Shown here piece after piece: positions 47,828 through 60,280 of a stretch of 64,000 bases of DNA (the first letter of the stretch is position 1; each line of letters begins with the position of its first letter). The stretch spans positions 1,019,054 through 1,083,053 of the forward strand of contig NW_017265137.1 in the NCBI RefSeq assembly GCF_001638985.1. Reading direction: 5' to 3'. This stretch comes from Phycomyces blakesleeanus NRRL 1555(-) (lineage: Eukaryota > Mucoromycota > Mucoromycetes > Mucorales > Phycomycetaceae). Made by a program: the position numbers and the translations under genes. The notes below the pieces were generated by a model. That model made no database searches, was not told the DNA's origin, and saw only the letters and a list, made by a program, of their open reading frames with translations.

Positions 47828-49060
47828 ATGTCTGTCAAACCACGTAGTATGACGGCCGGAGCACGTAATGTGCTTCGGTCTAATGATTCTGCAAGTCTGT
47901 GGAATTGTACATTGTCTCCAGGTAAGGCATGATTGGCAAATGGTTCAAAACAATTGTAGTACTGATTAAAAAATTCATTTCAATAGGCTGGACCGAGGAA
48001 GAATCTGAATTGCTGAGAAGTGCATTGATGAAATTTGGCATTGGTAACTGGGCCAAAATCATTGAGAGTGGATGTCTCCCAGGAAAGACCAATGCTCAAA
48101 TGAATCTACAGCTTCAGCGACTTTTGGGACAACAGAGTACTGCAGGTAATTTTAATCGACTGACTAAAAAAACTTATGTATGTATGTGGGTGTGTTTTTT
48201 TATTAACCACATCCGATAGAATTTGCTGGTCTCCATATCAATCCAAAGGTTGTAGGAGAAAAAAACTCAAAGATTCAGGGACCTCATATCAAGCGAAAGA
48301 ATAATTGTATTGTCAACACAGGAGGTAAATGATGAAGTCTTATCGAGGAAAATATATGAGGTGTTGAGACTTAAATTTGGTTTGTTATCTATAGGAAAAT
48401 TGACAAGAGAAGAGCTGAGGGAGAGACTTTTGAAGAACAAGAAATTGTATGGCAATAACCAAACCAAACCATTTTAAAAAAAGCTGCTAGTGATCATAAC
48501 AACAACAACAACAACAACAATAGCAAGAAATAATTAACGATTTGAATAGGTACGAGCTCCCAGAATCAGAATGGAGCGATATTGAACTACCAAAGATGGA
48601 AGATGTAAGTAATTGATATGCTGTCAAAAGATTATTTTCTTAAAAAATATATGTAGCCTATGCTTCTGTTGGAATCCAAGAAAGCTGAAATGCAGCGCCT
48701 CAATGATGAACTTGAGAAGGTTCAACAAAAGATTCAAAAGATGCGTGAGGCTCATCCTGGTCGCATGGAGAAATTAAAGGTAATTTGGTTTATAGATGTA
48801 TATTTGCGCACACAATTTACACCCAATTATTTGCTTAGTCTGAGGTTTCTCGTTCACCATCTCCTGCTACACCTTCTGCGGACGAAGACGACGAGCTGAT
48901 GCCGACTATAATCAGTACTGAAGATGATCTTGCTATTGCCCTTGCACTCCAAAACGAAGACGATTCTCCAATTTTAGAAGCCGAGGATGAAGAAGCTGAA
49001 GATGAAGAGTTTGTACCCAAGAGACGAAGATTGGGAAAATCAAAAAAGAACTTTATTTAA
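47828..49060 (+). CDS. SANT/Myb-domain nuclear protein
   Basis: Seven exons (47828-47921, 47987-48145, 48220-48324, 48395-48446, 48550-48604, 48657-48779, 48839-49060) give 269 residues. A single SANT/Myb repeat spans residues 32-82: WTEEESELLRSALMKFGIGNW, then KTNAQMNLQLQRLLGQQS. It continues into FAGLHINPKVVG and IKRKNNCIVNTGG, a block that I recall being conserved in animal homologues of this single-SANT family. Next comes a coiled coil (AEMQRLNDELEKVQQKIQKM), then an acidic tail (ILEAEDEEAEDEEFVPKRRR) with a basic nuclear-localisation-like end. It probably belongs to a chromatin or transcription complex; the exact function is unknown to me. Exon 4 ends AAATT|GTATGG, which restores frame. 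A CAA repeat lies in that intron. Confidence 0.8.
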
Positions 49061-50382
49061 AAGAATCAGAAGAGTTTGTCTCTTTGAGTCTCTTTTATTC
49101 ATATTTGTATATATAAAAACAAATAAATGCATAAATACATTATTAGAAGAAAGTTTGCCATTATTTCGTGAATCCCCTCCCTCTTCCTCTCTCTCTATTT
49201 CCCCAATAGTAATAGTACATATGACAAAACTATCAATTAGCCCCACAATTGACATAAAACAAAAAGAAAGAAATTATTGATTATAACCCGCCACATCCAC
49301 AAAAAGTCTACATACTGTGTTTATTTTCTACTATATATATATATTTATAAAAACATATATCTTCTTTTTTTTTGCCTGTGCGTATTAAGTGTAACTACAT
49401 GAGAGCCATTTCTATAAATGCCTTTCTGATATTTATATATGATCCAATTTACTGCTGAATTTTTTTTGTTACATATGTATCAGCAGGTATTGTACGCATA
49501 TTACAACAAAGTGCACATTGTGTACATTATGCGCTGGTAAGATTTTTCACTGGGACAATATATTGTGACCAAGACCCCCAAATGCGCTTACATGTGCATG
49601 GCTGACCAAGTGTTCCTTAAACTTTATATCTTAAACCTTGTAAAGTTATGCTGTAGAAATATATATAAATATAGGGTTTGTGCGTTACAAACAAAAGAGG
49701 TGTCAAGTATATACCTGAGTCTTCTCAAGGCATCTAGAAACCAAAGACCCTTTTTTTTTCTAAAATATAATACAAGAAAAATGATCGGAAAGATGATTTT
49801 GTTATACTAGTTTGTGTTAAGCTTGTACAAGATCACTTTTCTCACTCATATTAAGATATATAATTAATATATCAAATAGGAACTGTCCAGCGGTTAATTG
49901 TAAGACTCAAATCCTAGGATATACACTAAATAAAAAGTGTGTTGATAAACCCCAGAATTCCCAGGTTGACCAAGTTTAATAATAAACAAGTGATATTTTC
50001 TTGACCCACATCCTTGGGTGAATAGTCTGTACATCAGGAGATCTTTAATAGATCTTGCAAAAAAAAGTGGTTCTTTTAGTAACTTTTTGAAGGGTAATTT
50101 CCAGTTAATAATACACACACAAAGTTTCCCGTGAGAAAAATAGACAACTTTGAATAGTATATATATATACATTAGTGCCACATTTTTTGAACCATTTATT
50201 TTAACCTTAGTTCACATAGAAGACAAACCAAGTAAGAAGAATTTTCTTTTTGCTTTAGAAAATGAAATCTCCCGTTTAGTATACAACTAAAAAAAAACTC
50301 CCCAAGAAATAAGCCAAGACTATTGAGTGTGACCATAGTCCAATATAATAAATATCTCCTTTAATAGTAGGATGAAGGAGTG
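49061..50382. other. Convergent intergenic DNA
   Basis: This 1.3 kb gap lies between the SANT gene and the YTP1-like gene, which point towards each other. It is AT-rich with TA runs near 49330 and 50160. Frames at 49565 and 49894 are not supported. I see no gene. Confidence 0.5.
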
Positions 50383-52111
50383 TTAGAAACGACCATTAAC
50401 AGTGGTCTTTAAAGGAACAGCATCGTTATCATAGTCGTCATCGTCATCTTCTAAGAAGGTCGAATCTGAACCCTGCATAAGCGACTCTTCTGTTACTGGA
50501 TTTCTGACTTCTGTATATGTGTTATCAAGAGAGGGGACATATCCTGTAAGGTTCTCCCACAGGGTGATCAAGAGAACTGCTGCAAAGAACATGACAAATC
50601 CAAGGGAGAGAATTGCATTACTATAGGAGCTGATGTCAACATCAATTACTGCCAAGTATCCAAGTTGTTCTTCTGTGGATCCCATAAAAAGCACACCAGC
50701 TAAAATCAAGTTCTACAACAATAACAATTTAAAAAAATTAGAATTGTGATGAATATTTCTTTTTTTTGTGTTGTTGGTTCTTACCAAAGGGGGAAGATAT
50801 TGCCATGGGGAGACACTGAAATCACCTTCTTTCCACACAAAGCAAATCTCAATAATGCGACTAAGACCTCCGGCCATCAACAGATATCCAAAGTAAGAAT
50901 GAATAGCACCGCTGTTAGCTACATGTTGTGCGTGGCCTTGGAAGGCTACTGCTGTAAGAATGATGATTACGGAAGGAATAACGGATCTCTTTCCATTGCG
51001 GCTCAGAACAATTCCGACCATGCCTGCCATCCACCAAATAATACCCATCGACGTGTGCTGATAGTCTCCATGGTTCCATGCTGAACCCCATCTGAATTCC
51101 CTCTGTTAACAATATTTCTTTCTTTCTTTTTGTTGTTTTATAGTAGATTGTCTTTATTTACCTGTGCTCAGTGAATGTATTGACAATACCCCACAGAGTA
51201 ATGACCCAACTGTCATACCATTCCTGACTCTTATTTCTGCGTAATAACCAAGGTGCGCCCACTCTAAGAGAAAGAAGGAGGAGGATACCATAAGCCATAA
51301 ACGAGGATCCCATAATAAAATGGGCTAAGCATTGGCCAGTGTGGTCTAGAAATACATATAGTGAGTATTGCTATAGTTTTATGTATATTGTCTAGTCTTT
51401 TTTTCATATATCTTTTATCTCTCTCTCCTCTCTGTGTGTGTGTGTTTTACCGGCATAACAAAATCCGAGTACTGCAATAACACCCAATACAATTTGGACA
51501 TAACCAATCACAGGAATAAACGCGCCAAGTATTTTGTGCGCCTTGACCAGTACCGGCCGAATACGGCCCAAAAGTCCGCGTTCCAAATGACATTTAAGAT
51601 AAGCACCCACACCGAGCTGAACTACCACAGCAGTGATAACGATGTCTGCAAACCACCGATGAGCAATGTGAGGCTCCTAAAATTTAAAAAGAAAAAAATA
51701 AAAAAGAAATTGAGTGTATTGAACCAACATAAGCTTGAAATGGCTTACATAATTACGGCCATTGTGGGCATGTGCCAAGAAATATCCAATTATAAAGAAT
51801 GTAGTTCCGAGAATCTGAACAGGAACATGCCATTTATTCTTGGCCAGACCTAAAACCATTCCAAGAGGATAGAGGATACCGAATGCTATTATAGTAACCA
51901 AGAGAGGGTACACAAGGTGTCAGAAAAAATAACTATTGATGATGATTATGGTGAATAGTTGTATATATTTGCATTTACCTGCAATCATAAATATAATGTG
52001 CAATGTCATAATGGTTCCAATGGGTTCACTAGTAGTAGCATATTCTGTAAACAGAGACGGGTCAAGGTCATGGCTGTGACCCATGCCACTGCTGTGCTCA
52101 TGTTCATCCAT
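50383..52111 (-). CDS. YTP1-like multi-pass membrane protein
   Basis: Six exons (52111-51979, 51885-51749, 51676-51451, 51345-51162, 51091-50785, 50712-50383) give 438 residues. The N-terminus is His-rich (MDEHEHSSGMGHSHD). It is followed by the DUF2427/cytochrome-b561-like part with helices such as TLHIIFMIAAFGILYPLGMV, FFIIGYFLAHAH and HKILGAFIPVIGYVQIVLGV. The YTP1 C-terminal domain then contributes further helices (MGIIWWMAGMVGIVL, AIHSYFGYLLMAGGL, LNLILAGVLFMGS). An acidic cytosolic tail ends it. Paired histidines in the first half resemble b561 haem ligands. YTP1 family function is poorly known. Exon 2 begins at the ATAATAG acceptor (51886); an in-frame TGA further upstream excludes an earlier acceptor. 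It is divergent from the arrestin-like gene at 52842. Confidence 0.88.
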
Positions 52112-52841
52112 CCTACAATATTAAGTCAATGTAGAGTGGGGAGAGTAGAAGAGGGATTAAATGTAACAATTGGAAAATGTGACAGTGTTTGATACAGGGT
52201 CTACCAAAAAAAAAAAGGTGGATAAATGAATGAGTGAATGAATGAATGAGATATCCACAACCCGATACTTCTTTTGCCTAGACATTTCATTTGAACTTTT
52301 CTAGTAAGAATCGTATATATATGTATATATATATATATATAATTTATACAAGTATATTTATATTGATATTGCTATTGATATTAAATAAGCAATTTTTAGA
52401 AGATGCACTCTGGGCATCTAATTTATGCCGCCCAGTAAAGATTTCCTGTTAGAGAAAAAGGGTTACTATTGTTTTAAGGAAGCAAGTATATATGATTTTC
52501 CTTCTTCTTTTTGTTAGTCTTCTTCTTCTTCGTCAAAAATAGAACTTTAATTCTAAACTTTGTGAACCAACAGTTTATGTTCCTTCAAGTAAAAATAAAA
52601 TAAAATAAATAAAATAAGGGGTGTCGGGAACATAATATCTCATGTATTATGCACATTGAATCATTTATTCCTTCAGGACAAGCACGTGGCAAGACAGAGA
52701 AGAAGCTGGCTCTCGCTGTGAGGTTATCGATTTGGTGAAGAACTGTACGCTCTATAAACAGCACATATTGTGACACGATCTGGCCTAGACTTGTGACAAA
52801 TTCACAGCCTTCTCTTTCTCCTACTTCATTCATTGTTGATC
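52112..52841. promoter_or_regulatory. Divergent intergenic region
   Basis: This 730 bp region lies between the starts of the YTP1-like and arrestin-like genes. It contains a GAATGAGT tandem patch near 52225-52250, a TA run at 52312-52341, and T-rich and CTT-rich tracts at 52500-52530. No gene and no recognisable binding site of a named factor. Confidence 0.4.
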
Positions 52842-54503
52842 ATGACCAAGAAAATAATTGCAGTAGATCTTATTGTCCCTGACACTGTGACTTTTTACGG
52901 ACCTCGTACGTCTAGTCAGGGCACTCACAGCACTCATCCAAAACGACAAAAGGTGCGGGGAAAGTTACGGCTCATTACATCTCGGCCCACCAAGCTGAGT
53001 CTAGTAGAAATCAAGTTCAAGGGCCAGGCACATCTCAGCTGGCGGGATCCTCTTAAATCGCAACATGCCTTTCTGGTTTCGAGAATCAATGCTAGCATGA
53101 CACTTCGGAAAACAAAAAGCATCTTGCTTGAAGATGCAATTTTACCCGCAGGAGTAACTGATCTTGGTGAGGATTAGGAACATGTAGATGGAGTTTTTAT
53201 TCTTTTTTATTCTTCTTTTTTTTTCTTCTTTTTCATCTTATATCACGAGTATTAGTATTAGTATTAGTATTAGTATTAGTATTAGTATTTAAACAGAGAA
53301 AACTACTCCTAACTTTTTTTTTTGCTCTTATTTTTTTTTGTTCTCCTTTCTATCTAGGTTTTGAAGTGGCGGTTCCGGGTTACTTGTGTCCGACTTTCGA
53401 GTCCGAGTATTTGCGGATATCTTACCGACTGACTGCAAGAGTGCTTCCGACAGGCAAATTTGAGAAAGAATGGCTGGTCCATCGAGAAATGCAACTGTTG
53501 AAAACACTTATGCCAAAAGATGTGTCTGCAGGACATGTCAGAGGTTATGTTGTACCCCATCAAAAAATGATGGGAGAGCGGGCATTGACAGTTGGGTGGG
53601 AGTTCAATGTGCCTGGGTGGGTGTGCCTAGAAGGCCAACAAGGGGTTGAGTTTGTTGGTATGATAAAAACGCTTGTTGGCCCAGAATCAGTGGAGATCAG
53701 CCGAATTGAAGTAGATGTTGTTCAGGAAGAAATTTACCGTCAAGATTCCAGGTAAAAACAAATAGATAAATCAAAAACAGGAAAATAATTCATGATATAA
53801 TAATATTATATATAAATAAAATAAAATAAAGTAAAAATTAAATCGATCGTATTTGGTTGTATAAAGTGATTTGGTGAGTAAACGGCATTTGGTAAGATGC
53901 GCTCACCCACCTTCAGTATATCTCCATCCACCACTGGATAGCTTGATTTCATTTTCATTTCCTCTTCAACCTCTGGGTAGCCCTGGCCAACAAAACCGAG
54001 CTTTAGCCGAAGCGTCACAGCCTGTGTCTACGTGTGGACATGCTACTACTGTTACATGGGGAGATTTTACGTATTCGCTCGATTCTCCTTTTCTTGAGAT
54101 CAGACATTATGTTCGCCTTGTTCTCTATCTGGCTACAACAGACGGTCGCGTACTGCCACCAGTCTGTATCGGACTCCCGATTGATGTGACACGCGAAATC
54201 AGACATCAGCAACTAGACACAGACGCTCTCCCTAGTTACCAGGCCATTACACGCGATGGTGAGCGTCTCCCACTTTATTCGTGTGCTATTCGAGAGGACG
54301 AGGCTCTGTGCGGGGCTCCATTCAATCGCAGCCTGCCGCTCTCGGACCCCTTGAACGATCGGGTGTGGGAAAGGGTAATTGCATCAATCGCTGGTCTCCC
54401 CGAACAATCTTTTGTACCACCAAACCAGTCTAACAGACGACGAAAGCGAACAGAAGACACGTTGATCGAGGAGAGGTGCATTCATGATTTCTGCCTTGTT
54501 TAG
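52842..54503 (+). CDS. Arrestin-like domain protein
   Basis: Three exons (52842-53166, 53358-53751, 53867-54503) give 451 residues from ATG 52842 (MTKKIIAVDLIV). The first half is an arrestin-N domain: KVRGKLRLITSRPTKLSLVE, then HLSWRDPL, and FEVAVPGYLCPTFESEYLRI in place of the usual F-x-F-x-x-x-LP, followed by SYRLTARV. The second half has beta-rich arrestin-C-like segments (RALTVGWEFNVPGWVCL; HYVRLVLYLATTDGRVL) and a basic patch (NRRRKRTED). No PPxY motif is visible, unlike the arrestin at 44980, so it may depend on another partner or act outside Rsp5 adaptors. The likely role is membrane-protein trafficking. Intron 1 carries a TATTAG tandem repeat. Confidence 0.78.
53248..53290. repeat. 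TATTAG hexanucleotide repeat in intron 1
   Basis: About seven uninterrupted TATTAG units lie within the first intron of the arrestin-like gene. It is a simple tandem repeat, not a CRISPR array. Confidence 0.9.
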
Positions 54504-55193
54504 CAATGGAGAAAAAAAGGAACAGGGGTTCCCTTTCTAGGAACCAGCCAGAATCTATAAAGAGAAAAGAACTCTGTACAAAGACAACAACAACAACAAC
54601 AAAAAAAGGGTGTTATTTGTATAGGTTTTTTCTGATTGATTTTAGACTTTTTTTTGTTTTGTTTTATTTTGTAATATACTCTTTTATATATATATGTATG
54701 TATACACAAAACTATACCTGCATATATCATTATTTTTCATATCCACAACTTCTCTATTCCTTATCTCTTTACACACGTCCACATACAAGCATACAAGAAT
54801 ACAAGCCTACCAACACAAAGTCACAAAGACATATAGATAAAGATTTCTACATACAGATTTGCAGATGTGTATCTATCATTTTGCCACTACATTCACCAGC
54901 TGTAGCTATATTTTATTTTCTCTCCCTTTTTCATTATACACCGTCACAGTGTGTGTACATGGTTTGTGCTTTTCTTTATAGTTATATTTATTATTTAGAT
55001 TTATTGTATTGTATTGTATAATAATATTTGTCTGTTTTATATGTAGATTTGCATATACACAGCATGCTCACCAAACCAAACCAAAACCATAAATTAACTT
55101 CTTCTTCTTTATATTCCAATTCTAGATAACCTGGATCTTTATCATCTACAAACTTTCATAAATATATATATAGACATATACATATACATATAC

Positions 55194-55225
<32 letters not shown>

Positions 55226-57146
55226 TATTTATATATCTATATAAAGTTTACAAAAAAAAATAAGAATCAAAACCTCAATAAAAGAATAAATTATCTGAGG
55301 CTGTTTCACATGTAACTTATCTTGGATCTTCCATCACATATATATATATAAAAGAGCGATTTACAAGCGGATAAAAGAAATCCCGTCTGTAAAGATGTGT
55401 GCTTGGAATATCATGACGAGAACGGTATCACCGCCACAGCCCTAAACCCTAAAAAATAGATTTAAGGTTCTCATCTGGCGTGGAGTGTCAAATGTGAGGC
55501 ACGACGCCTTGATCAATTGCTGGCTGCAGTGTTGTACTTGACCTACCTACAAAAAGAAACAGAGGGGAAGCTTATTAGTCAGGGCAGGTTGGTATTAACC
55601 AAACGGTCTAGTTTATTTTATTTTATTTTATTTTTACTTTACTTTACTTTACTTTACTTTATTTTTTTATGTAGGCTGTAGAGACAAACCAGAAGGATAA
55701 TCTGGAAGCTTATTTGTTTTTGCGATGAAGCAAATAAGTAAGGTTGGCCAATGATCTGTGTGCTATTTTCTGGTTTAGCTATTGTCACCTAATAAGATGT
55801 CAGGATTCTTATTTTTTTTTCTTTTTCTTCTTCTTCTTCTTTGGCTATTGTTACTTTAGATTATTTGCTTGTTATTTATTTTATACATTTGATTTGATTT
55901 ATTGATTTATTGATTTATTTTTATTTTATTATTTTGTGCAAGGCGACCAGATACGTATTTGACAATAAACCACTGAGAAGTTTGGTTCATTTGAATTATT
56001 AAGTGTTACTGTTGCACCGTAGGACGAGGGTGTGGAATAGAATAAATAAAATAGAATAAACTCTCCTTTTCGTTGCGCGCACCACCGACCCAAGGCCCAG
56101 CCTATTTAAAGCTGAGATTCCTGCTACTGCTACTGTCGATGCGTTGATGGAAATGTTGCGGTAACTAAACCACATAACATCAGTGTATAAGAAGGGTATA
56201 TATATATATATATATATATATATTTAGTTATTTAGTTATTTAGTTATTTAGTTAGGTGAGTGAGCGAGTGAGCGAGTGAATATTAGCAAGAAAAAGGTAG
56301 ATAAATGATACCAATATCGATAAAGATTTAGATAAAATACATAGATAAAGAGGGAGAGAAAGAGGGAGAGAAAGAGAGATTATCTTGACCAAATATAAAA
56401 TATAAAATAATATAATATATTCTAACATCTCGTTGTCGTGCACAGTCCTCCTTCTAGGCAAGGAACCTTAATTGCTATTTTATTTTATTTTATTTTATTT
56501 ATTACTATTCGCAATCTTGACCTCTCGTTTTCTATTTCTTTCTATTTTGTTGATTATAGAACACACACGAGCAAAAACAGAAAAAGCGAGTCATAAACCT
56601 AAATATCTCTTTAACACTCTTTCTTCGATCTTGTTTTCTCTTCTCTTTCCTTTTTGCAATCTTTTTAGTTTGACACTAATAGTAAGTTATGGGTGATTTG
56701 CTTCTTTCTTTTACCATTTATTTTATAAGAGAGTGTATATAGCGATTCTGTAAACAAGTCTACAATAGATACAGATACTGATATAGGGGATATGGATAGT
56801 AAGAGAACAAACAATAGAGAGAGAGAGAATAAATAAATAAATATATGTGTAGCTTAGCAACTAATAAAGATCATAGAGCGAGAGAATTATAGTAAAGACA
56901 CTAAAGAGTGGGAATAAGTGAAGAGGATAGGTAGAGAGGTAGAGAGGTAGAAAGGTAGATATGTAGAGTGAGAGTAGGGTGAGTAGAGTGAGTGTACAAA
57001 ATTCCTTCAATATTATCAAATTTATGCACACAAATAGACACAAAAATTTCATTGGTAATTATTATCAATACCAGACAAGCTAATTTGTTCTCGTTTGTCA
57101 AGAATCTCCAAAAAAGACTTGTTCATTATTTCATTCATTTATTCAG
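54504..57146. other. Microsatellite-rich intergenic region
   Basis: This 2.6 kb region contains dense simple repeats: CAA at 54585, TACATA at 55160-55225, TTTTA at 55615-55665, TATA at 56198-56222, TTTAGTTA at 56223-56253, GAGAGAGAAA at 56350-56375 and GGTAGAGA at 56925-56965. A telobox-like CCCTAAACCCTAAA occurs at 55440-55453. It is near an otherwise complex stretch at 55380-55560 of ordinary composition that I cannot assign. No gene is supported. Confidence 0.5.
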
Positions 57147-60100
57147 ATGCCTCTGACGACTTGTTTCTGGGCCCTGCTTTCCTTGAATGAGCTCAGTTTC
57201 ATCTATCTACCGGCCTCAGTAGGAGATAAAGAAGTCCTGGGTGGAAGAACAATCCGAGATCTCTTGCTTAACAGATCTCTTCTTGACTTCGTACACCACG
57301 AAGAAGTAGATCTCGCAAAATCCGATCTATCTACTTTTGTTCGCATGAAAACCCTCGCTGGCTCTGTCACAAGGTGAGCCTTTGTTTCTCATTTTCTGTA
57401 GTTCCAGATGCGCCATTGTTTGCGTCTCACCTTCTAAAAAAGGGAGACATTTGTTTATTTTTTTGCGGCCCTGCCTTTCCCAGGAAGTCAATGACGCTCT
57501 TTTGATCAATAGAATAGAGATTGAAAGTGGGATAGGGTCCAAAAAAAAGATTATATAAATTAATACCCAAAACCAACTTCATATTAACAATTGTAATGAT
57601 TATAATTTCTTTTTCTTTAAATTATCATTGTATTCTATATTCTTTTAAAGATGTCGGCTCCGCTCGTTTGCAGACATAGCCTTGTGTATTCACCGATCGA
57701 AGGACCTGTCACAGCCATGTGCTTATAATGCATTCCCGGACAAAGACGGCCATATGGTAGGGCTCAACTGAATAAAGAAAAAGAGGGAAAAAAAACATTA
57801 TTGATCAATTCAAAACTCATTTTGCTTGTACTATTTACTATTTTTGGCAGCCAACAATATCTTTCAATGGTGAAACCAAAGACAAGGAAGCAACGTGGGA
57901 TGTAATTGATGTAGTCATGTACACTGCATCTGAAAACGTCGTTCTTGCCTTTTTTCACAGTACAGGTAAATTCAAACAATTTCTTAAAGGTAAAAATAAT
58001 AATAAAAAACAATAATTGACCGCTGATCCTATATAACACCTTCAAGAGTACTTTCACAGTCAAGAAGCCATGAGCACTCTTTGTGGTGAAAGCATTTTTA
58101 GAGAACAGGTAAGAAAAAATAAAAATACACACAAAAAAAAAACACAAAAAAAACTTTTTCCCCAAAAAGAGAGAGAGAGAGAGAACACAATTTATTGTAA
58201 TTTATTATTACCATAATTTATTTTATTTTACGATCGTTTTTCAATTTATTTACAAAATAGGACATTCAACAAATGATGGACGTGTTGCAGAAATATTCTT
58301 ACGACGACCTTGTTTCCTCTAACAGCCAATTAGAGAAAAAGATAAAAGAGCCATTAAGGGTTTTTCAGATATACAACAGCACATCCCACGAGTTGCTAGC
58401 CTCCTGGCCCCCACATTTTGACTCTAATTGTGATACAACTCCCAGCAGCAGTGGTAGCGGTAGCGGTAGCAGTAGCGGTAACCACAGACCACCTTCGAAC
58501 CCTATTCCCTATACTTTTTTGCGCGACGCATGTGTGCCACAATTGATTAGCAAGGTGACCGAACTCACCAAAAACGCCACATTGAGAGACATTAGCGGCG
58601 ATGAACGACAGGGGGTTGAAGAAGTGGCCTGTACACACCACCTTCACTCCAGTTCGATGGTCCATCTTGGTTTACATGGCATGGTCCGATTTGAGAGAAT
58701 AGTTATACCTTATGGAGTCCTTTCATTTGGCTCCCACCAAATCACCCAGATAAATCACAATTCCACTACAGATCTTGGCCAATATCACCACTACATGCAT
58801 TGCGCCCCCAGTACTATTCCTGACGACACAACTTATCTTAGTGGGGTTATCAGTAATCCTAATTCGACCGCAGTTCTTCATAGGTGAGTAAATCCTCGGT
58901 TTCAATGGTTTTATTATTATTTGTTGTTTTTTGTTGTTTTGTTTTGTTGCTTTGTTGTTGTTGTTTTTTTGTTGTTTTAGAATCTGTTTATCTGTTTATC
59001 TGTTTACCTTTTCTCTTTCCAGATTCTCTCACGTTGATTGTTTATATTCACGCTTTTTTTCTCTCTTTTTTTCTATGATGTGAACTCTAGGCCCTGCCTT
59101 TCAGAACCACATTCGCCTGTGGTGGTCGTACCCGATCCTGCCCTGACGCCTCTCTACCATCCTGCCCTCCCTTCGCCCACGATATCTCCTTCTTTAGCAA
59201 TAAACCCTCATCGTCACCGCCCATTTGGCCGTCAATCAGAGGACCCTCCGCCATCTGGAACCAATTCACCCGTTACGCTCGCGTACCCAATGTCCTTACG
59301 TAGTCCGGAACCAAGTCCTATTGCCCCAAAAATACCAATTTCAACAATATCACCAAAACTGCCAGCTGGACACGTACCAGAAGAAAGGCAATGGTTGCAT
59401 GTACGGTCTCTTTATGACCCGATCCTTGACCAACAGACTGCAAAGGTCTGCGTAAGGTGTAACACGAGCTCAAGTCCTGAGTGGCGCCGTGGTCCGAACG
59501 GCCACAAAACGTAAGTACAAAATTTCACTATTTTCTTTCCTTTGCGTCTCTCAGCAGTAAAAGAGCTTCCTTTACAAAATAATAGTATATATATATGTAT
59601 ATAATGTAATAAGTATAACGCCTAGTGATATAAAATAATACATAACAGTAGTCATAGCAATACAAGTATAGATAATGGTAGTAATGAGAATTGTACTTCA
59701 GATTATGATTAAAATTATAATTATGATTAAAATTGAAATTGAAATCAATAATCATAATTACAGTAGTAATAAAAAAAATGATAGTGAGAATACCAATAAT
59801 ACAAATAGCAAGAATAGCATTAAGAATCTCAATAAGAATCACAAAAATCATATAAAAATCACAAAAATAACAATAACAGTAATAATAATGATAAATAATG
59901 GTAAAAATAACAATAAAAATGAAAAAAAATAAAGATAAAAATAATGAGGAGAATCGTAAAAAATAATCATAAGAAAAATAAAGGGGTGTTTTTTATTTTT
60001 ATTTATTTTTTTATTTATTTAGTTAGTTATTTTTTATTTATTTATTTGTAAAACGCCTTCAAAAGTACAAAGAGATGAAACCAAATCAATTGACTTTTTA

Positions 60101-60280
60101 TTGCCTTTAATTAGGTTGTGCAATGCATGTGGTTTGAGATATTCTCGCTTGCTCTCAAAGCAGTGGCGAAAATCAGAACTTGAACGGTATGGACCAGATG
60201 GTCTTTCAAAACCCACCAAGAAACCCTCTGACCAAAAAGACTCATCGAGAAGAAAGGCTGGTAAGCGTACACCTCCTTAA
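57147..60280 (+). CDS. PAS-GATA zinc-finger transcription factor, WC-2-like
   Basis: Seven exons (57147-57373, 57651-57756, 57851-57965, 58047-58108, 58261-58883, 59091-59510, 60115-60280) give 572 residues. Residues 1-150 read as a PAS domain: LSFIYLPASVGDKEVLGG, LLDFVHHEEVDLAKSDL, LAGSVTRCRLRSF, then NVVLAFFHST. Ser/Gly- and Pro-rich linkers follow. Near residues 500-535 is one GATA finger, CVRC then 18 residues then CNAC (SPEWRRGPNGHKT), as in white-collar proteins. One PAS plus one C-terminal finger is the architecture of WC-2, the light-signalling partner of WC-1; Mucorales carry several WC-2-like paralogues. No photoreceptor LOV cysteine motif is seen. ATG 57147 follows TTCAG, so an upstream exon is possible. 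The last intron is 604 bp and AT-repetitive. Confidence 0.85.
59511..60114. repeat. Long AT-repetitive intron of the PAS-GATA gene
   Basis: The last intron is several times longer than the others in the window. It is filled with degenerate AAT/AAA triplet-like repeats (59580-59990) and TTTATTTA runs before the TTTAATTAG acceptor. It splits the GATA finger after the HKT residues. Confidence 0.75.

Noticed and set aside
51749..51978. Acceptor directly before 51913 for YTP1-like exon 2
   Set aside because: That frame has a TGA just upstream and no AG at the border. The ATAATAG acceptor at 51886 restores both frame and helix continuity.
53248..53290. Regularly repeated TATTAG units, possible CRISPR-like array
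   Set aside because: There are no spacers; it is a simple hexanucleotide repeat in an intron of a eukaryotic gene.
55440..55453. CCCTAAACCCTAAA, possible interstitial telomere
   Set aside because: Only two units occur inside a gene-flanking region; it is more likely a telobox-like motif or chance.
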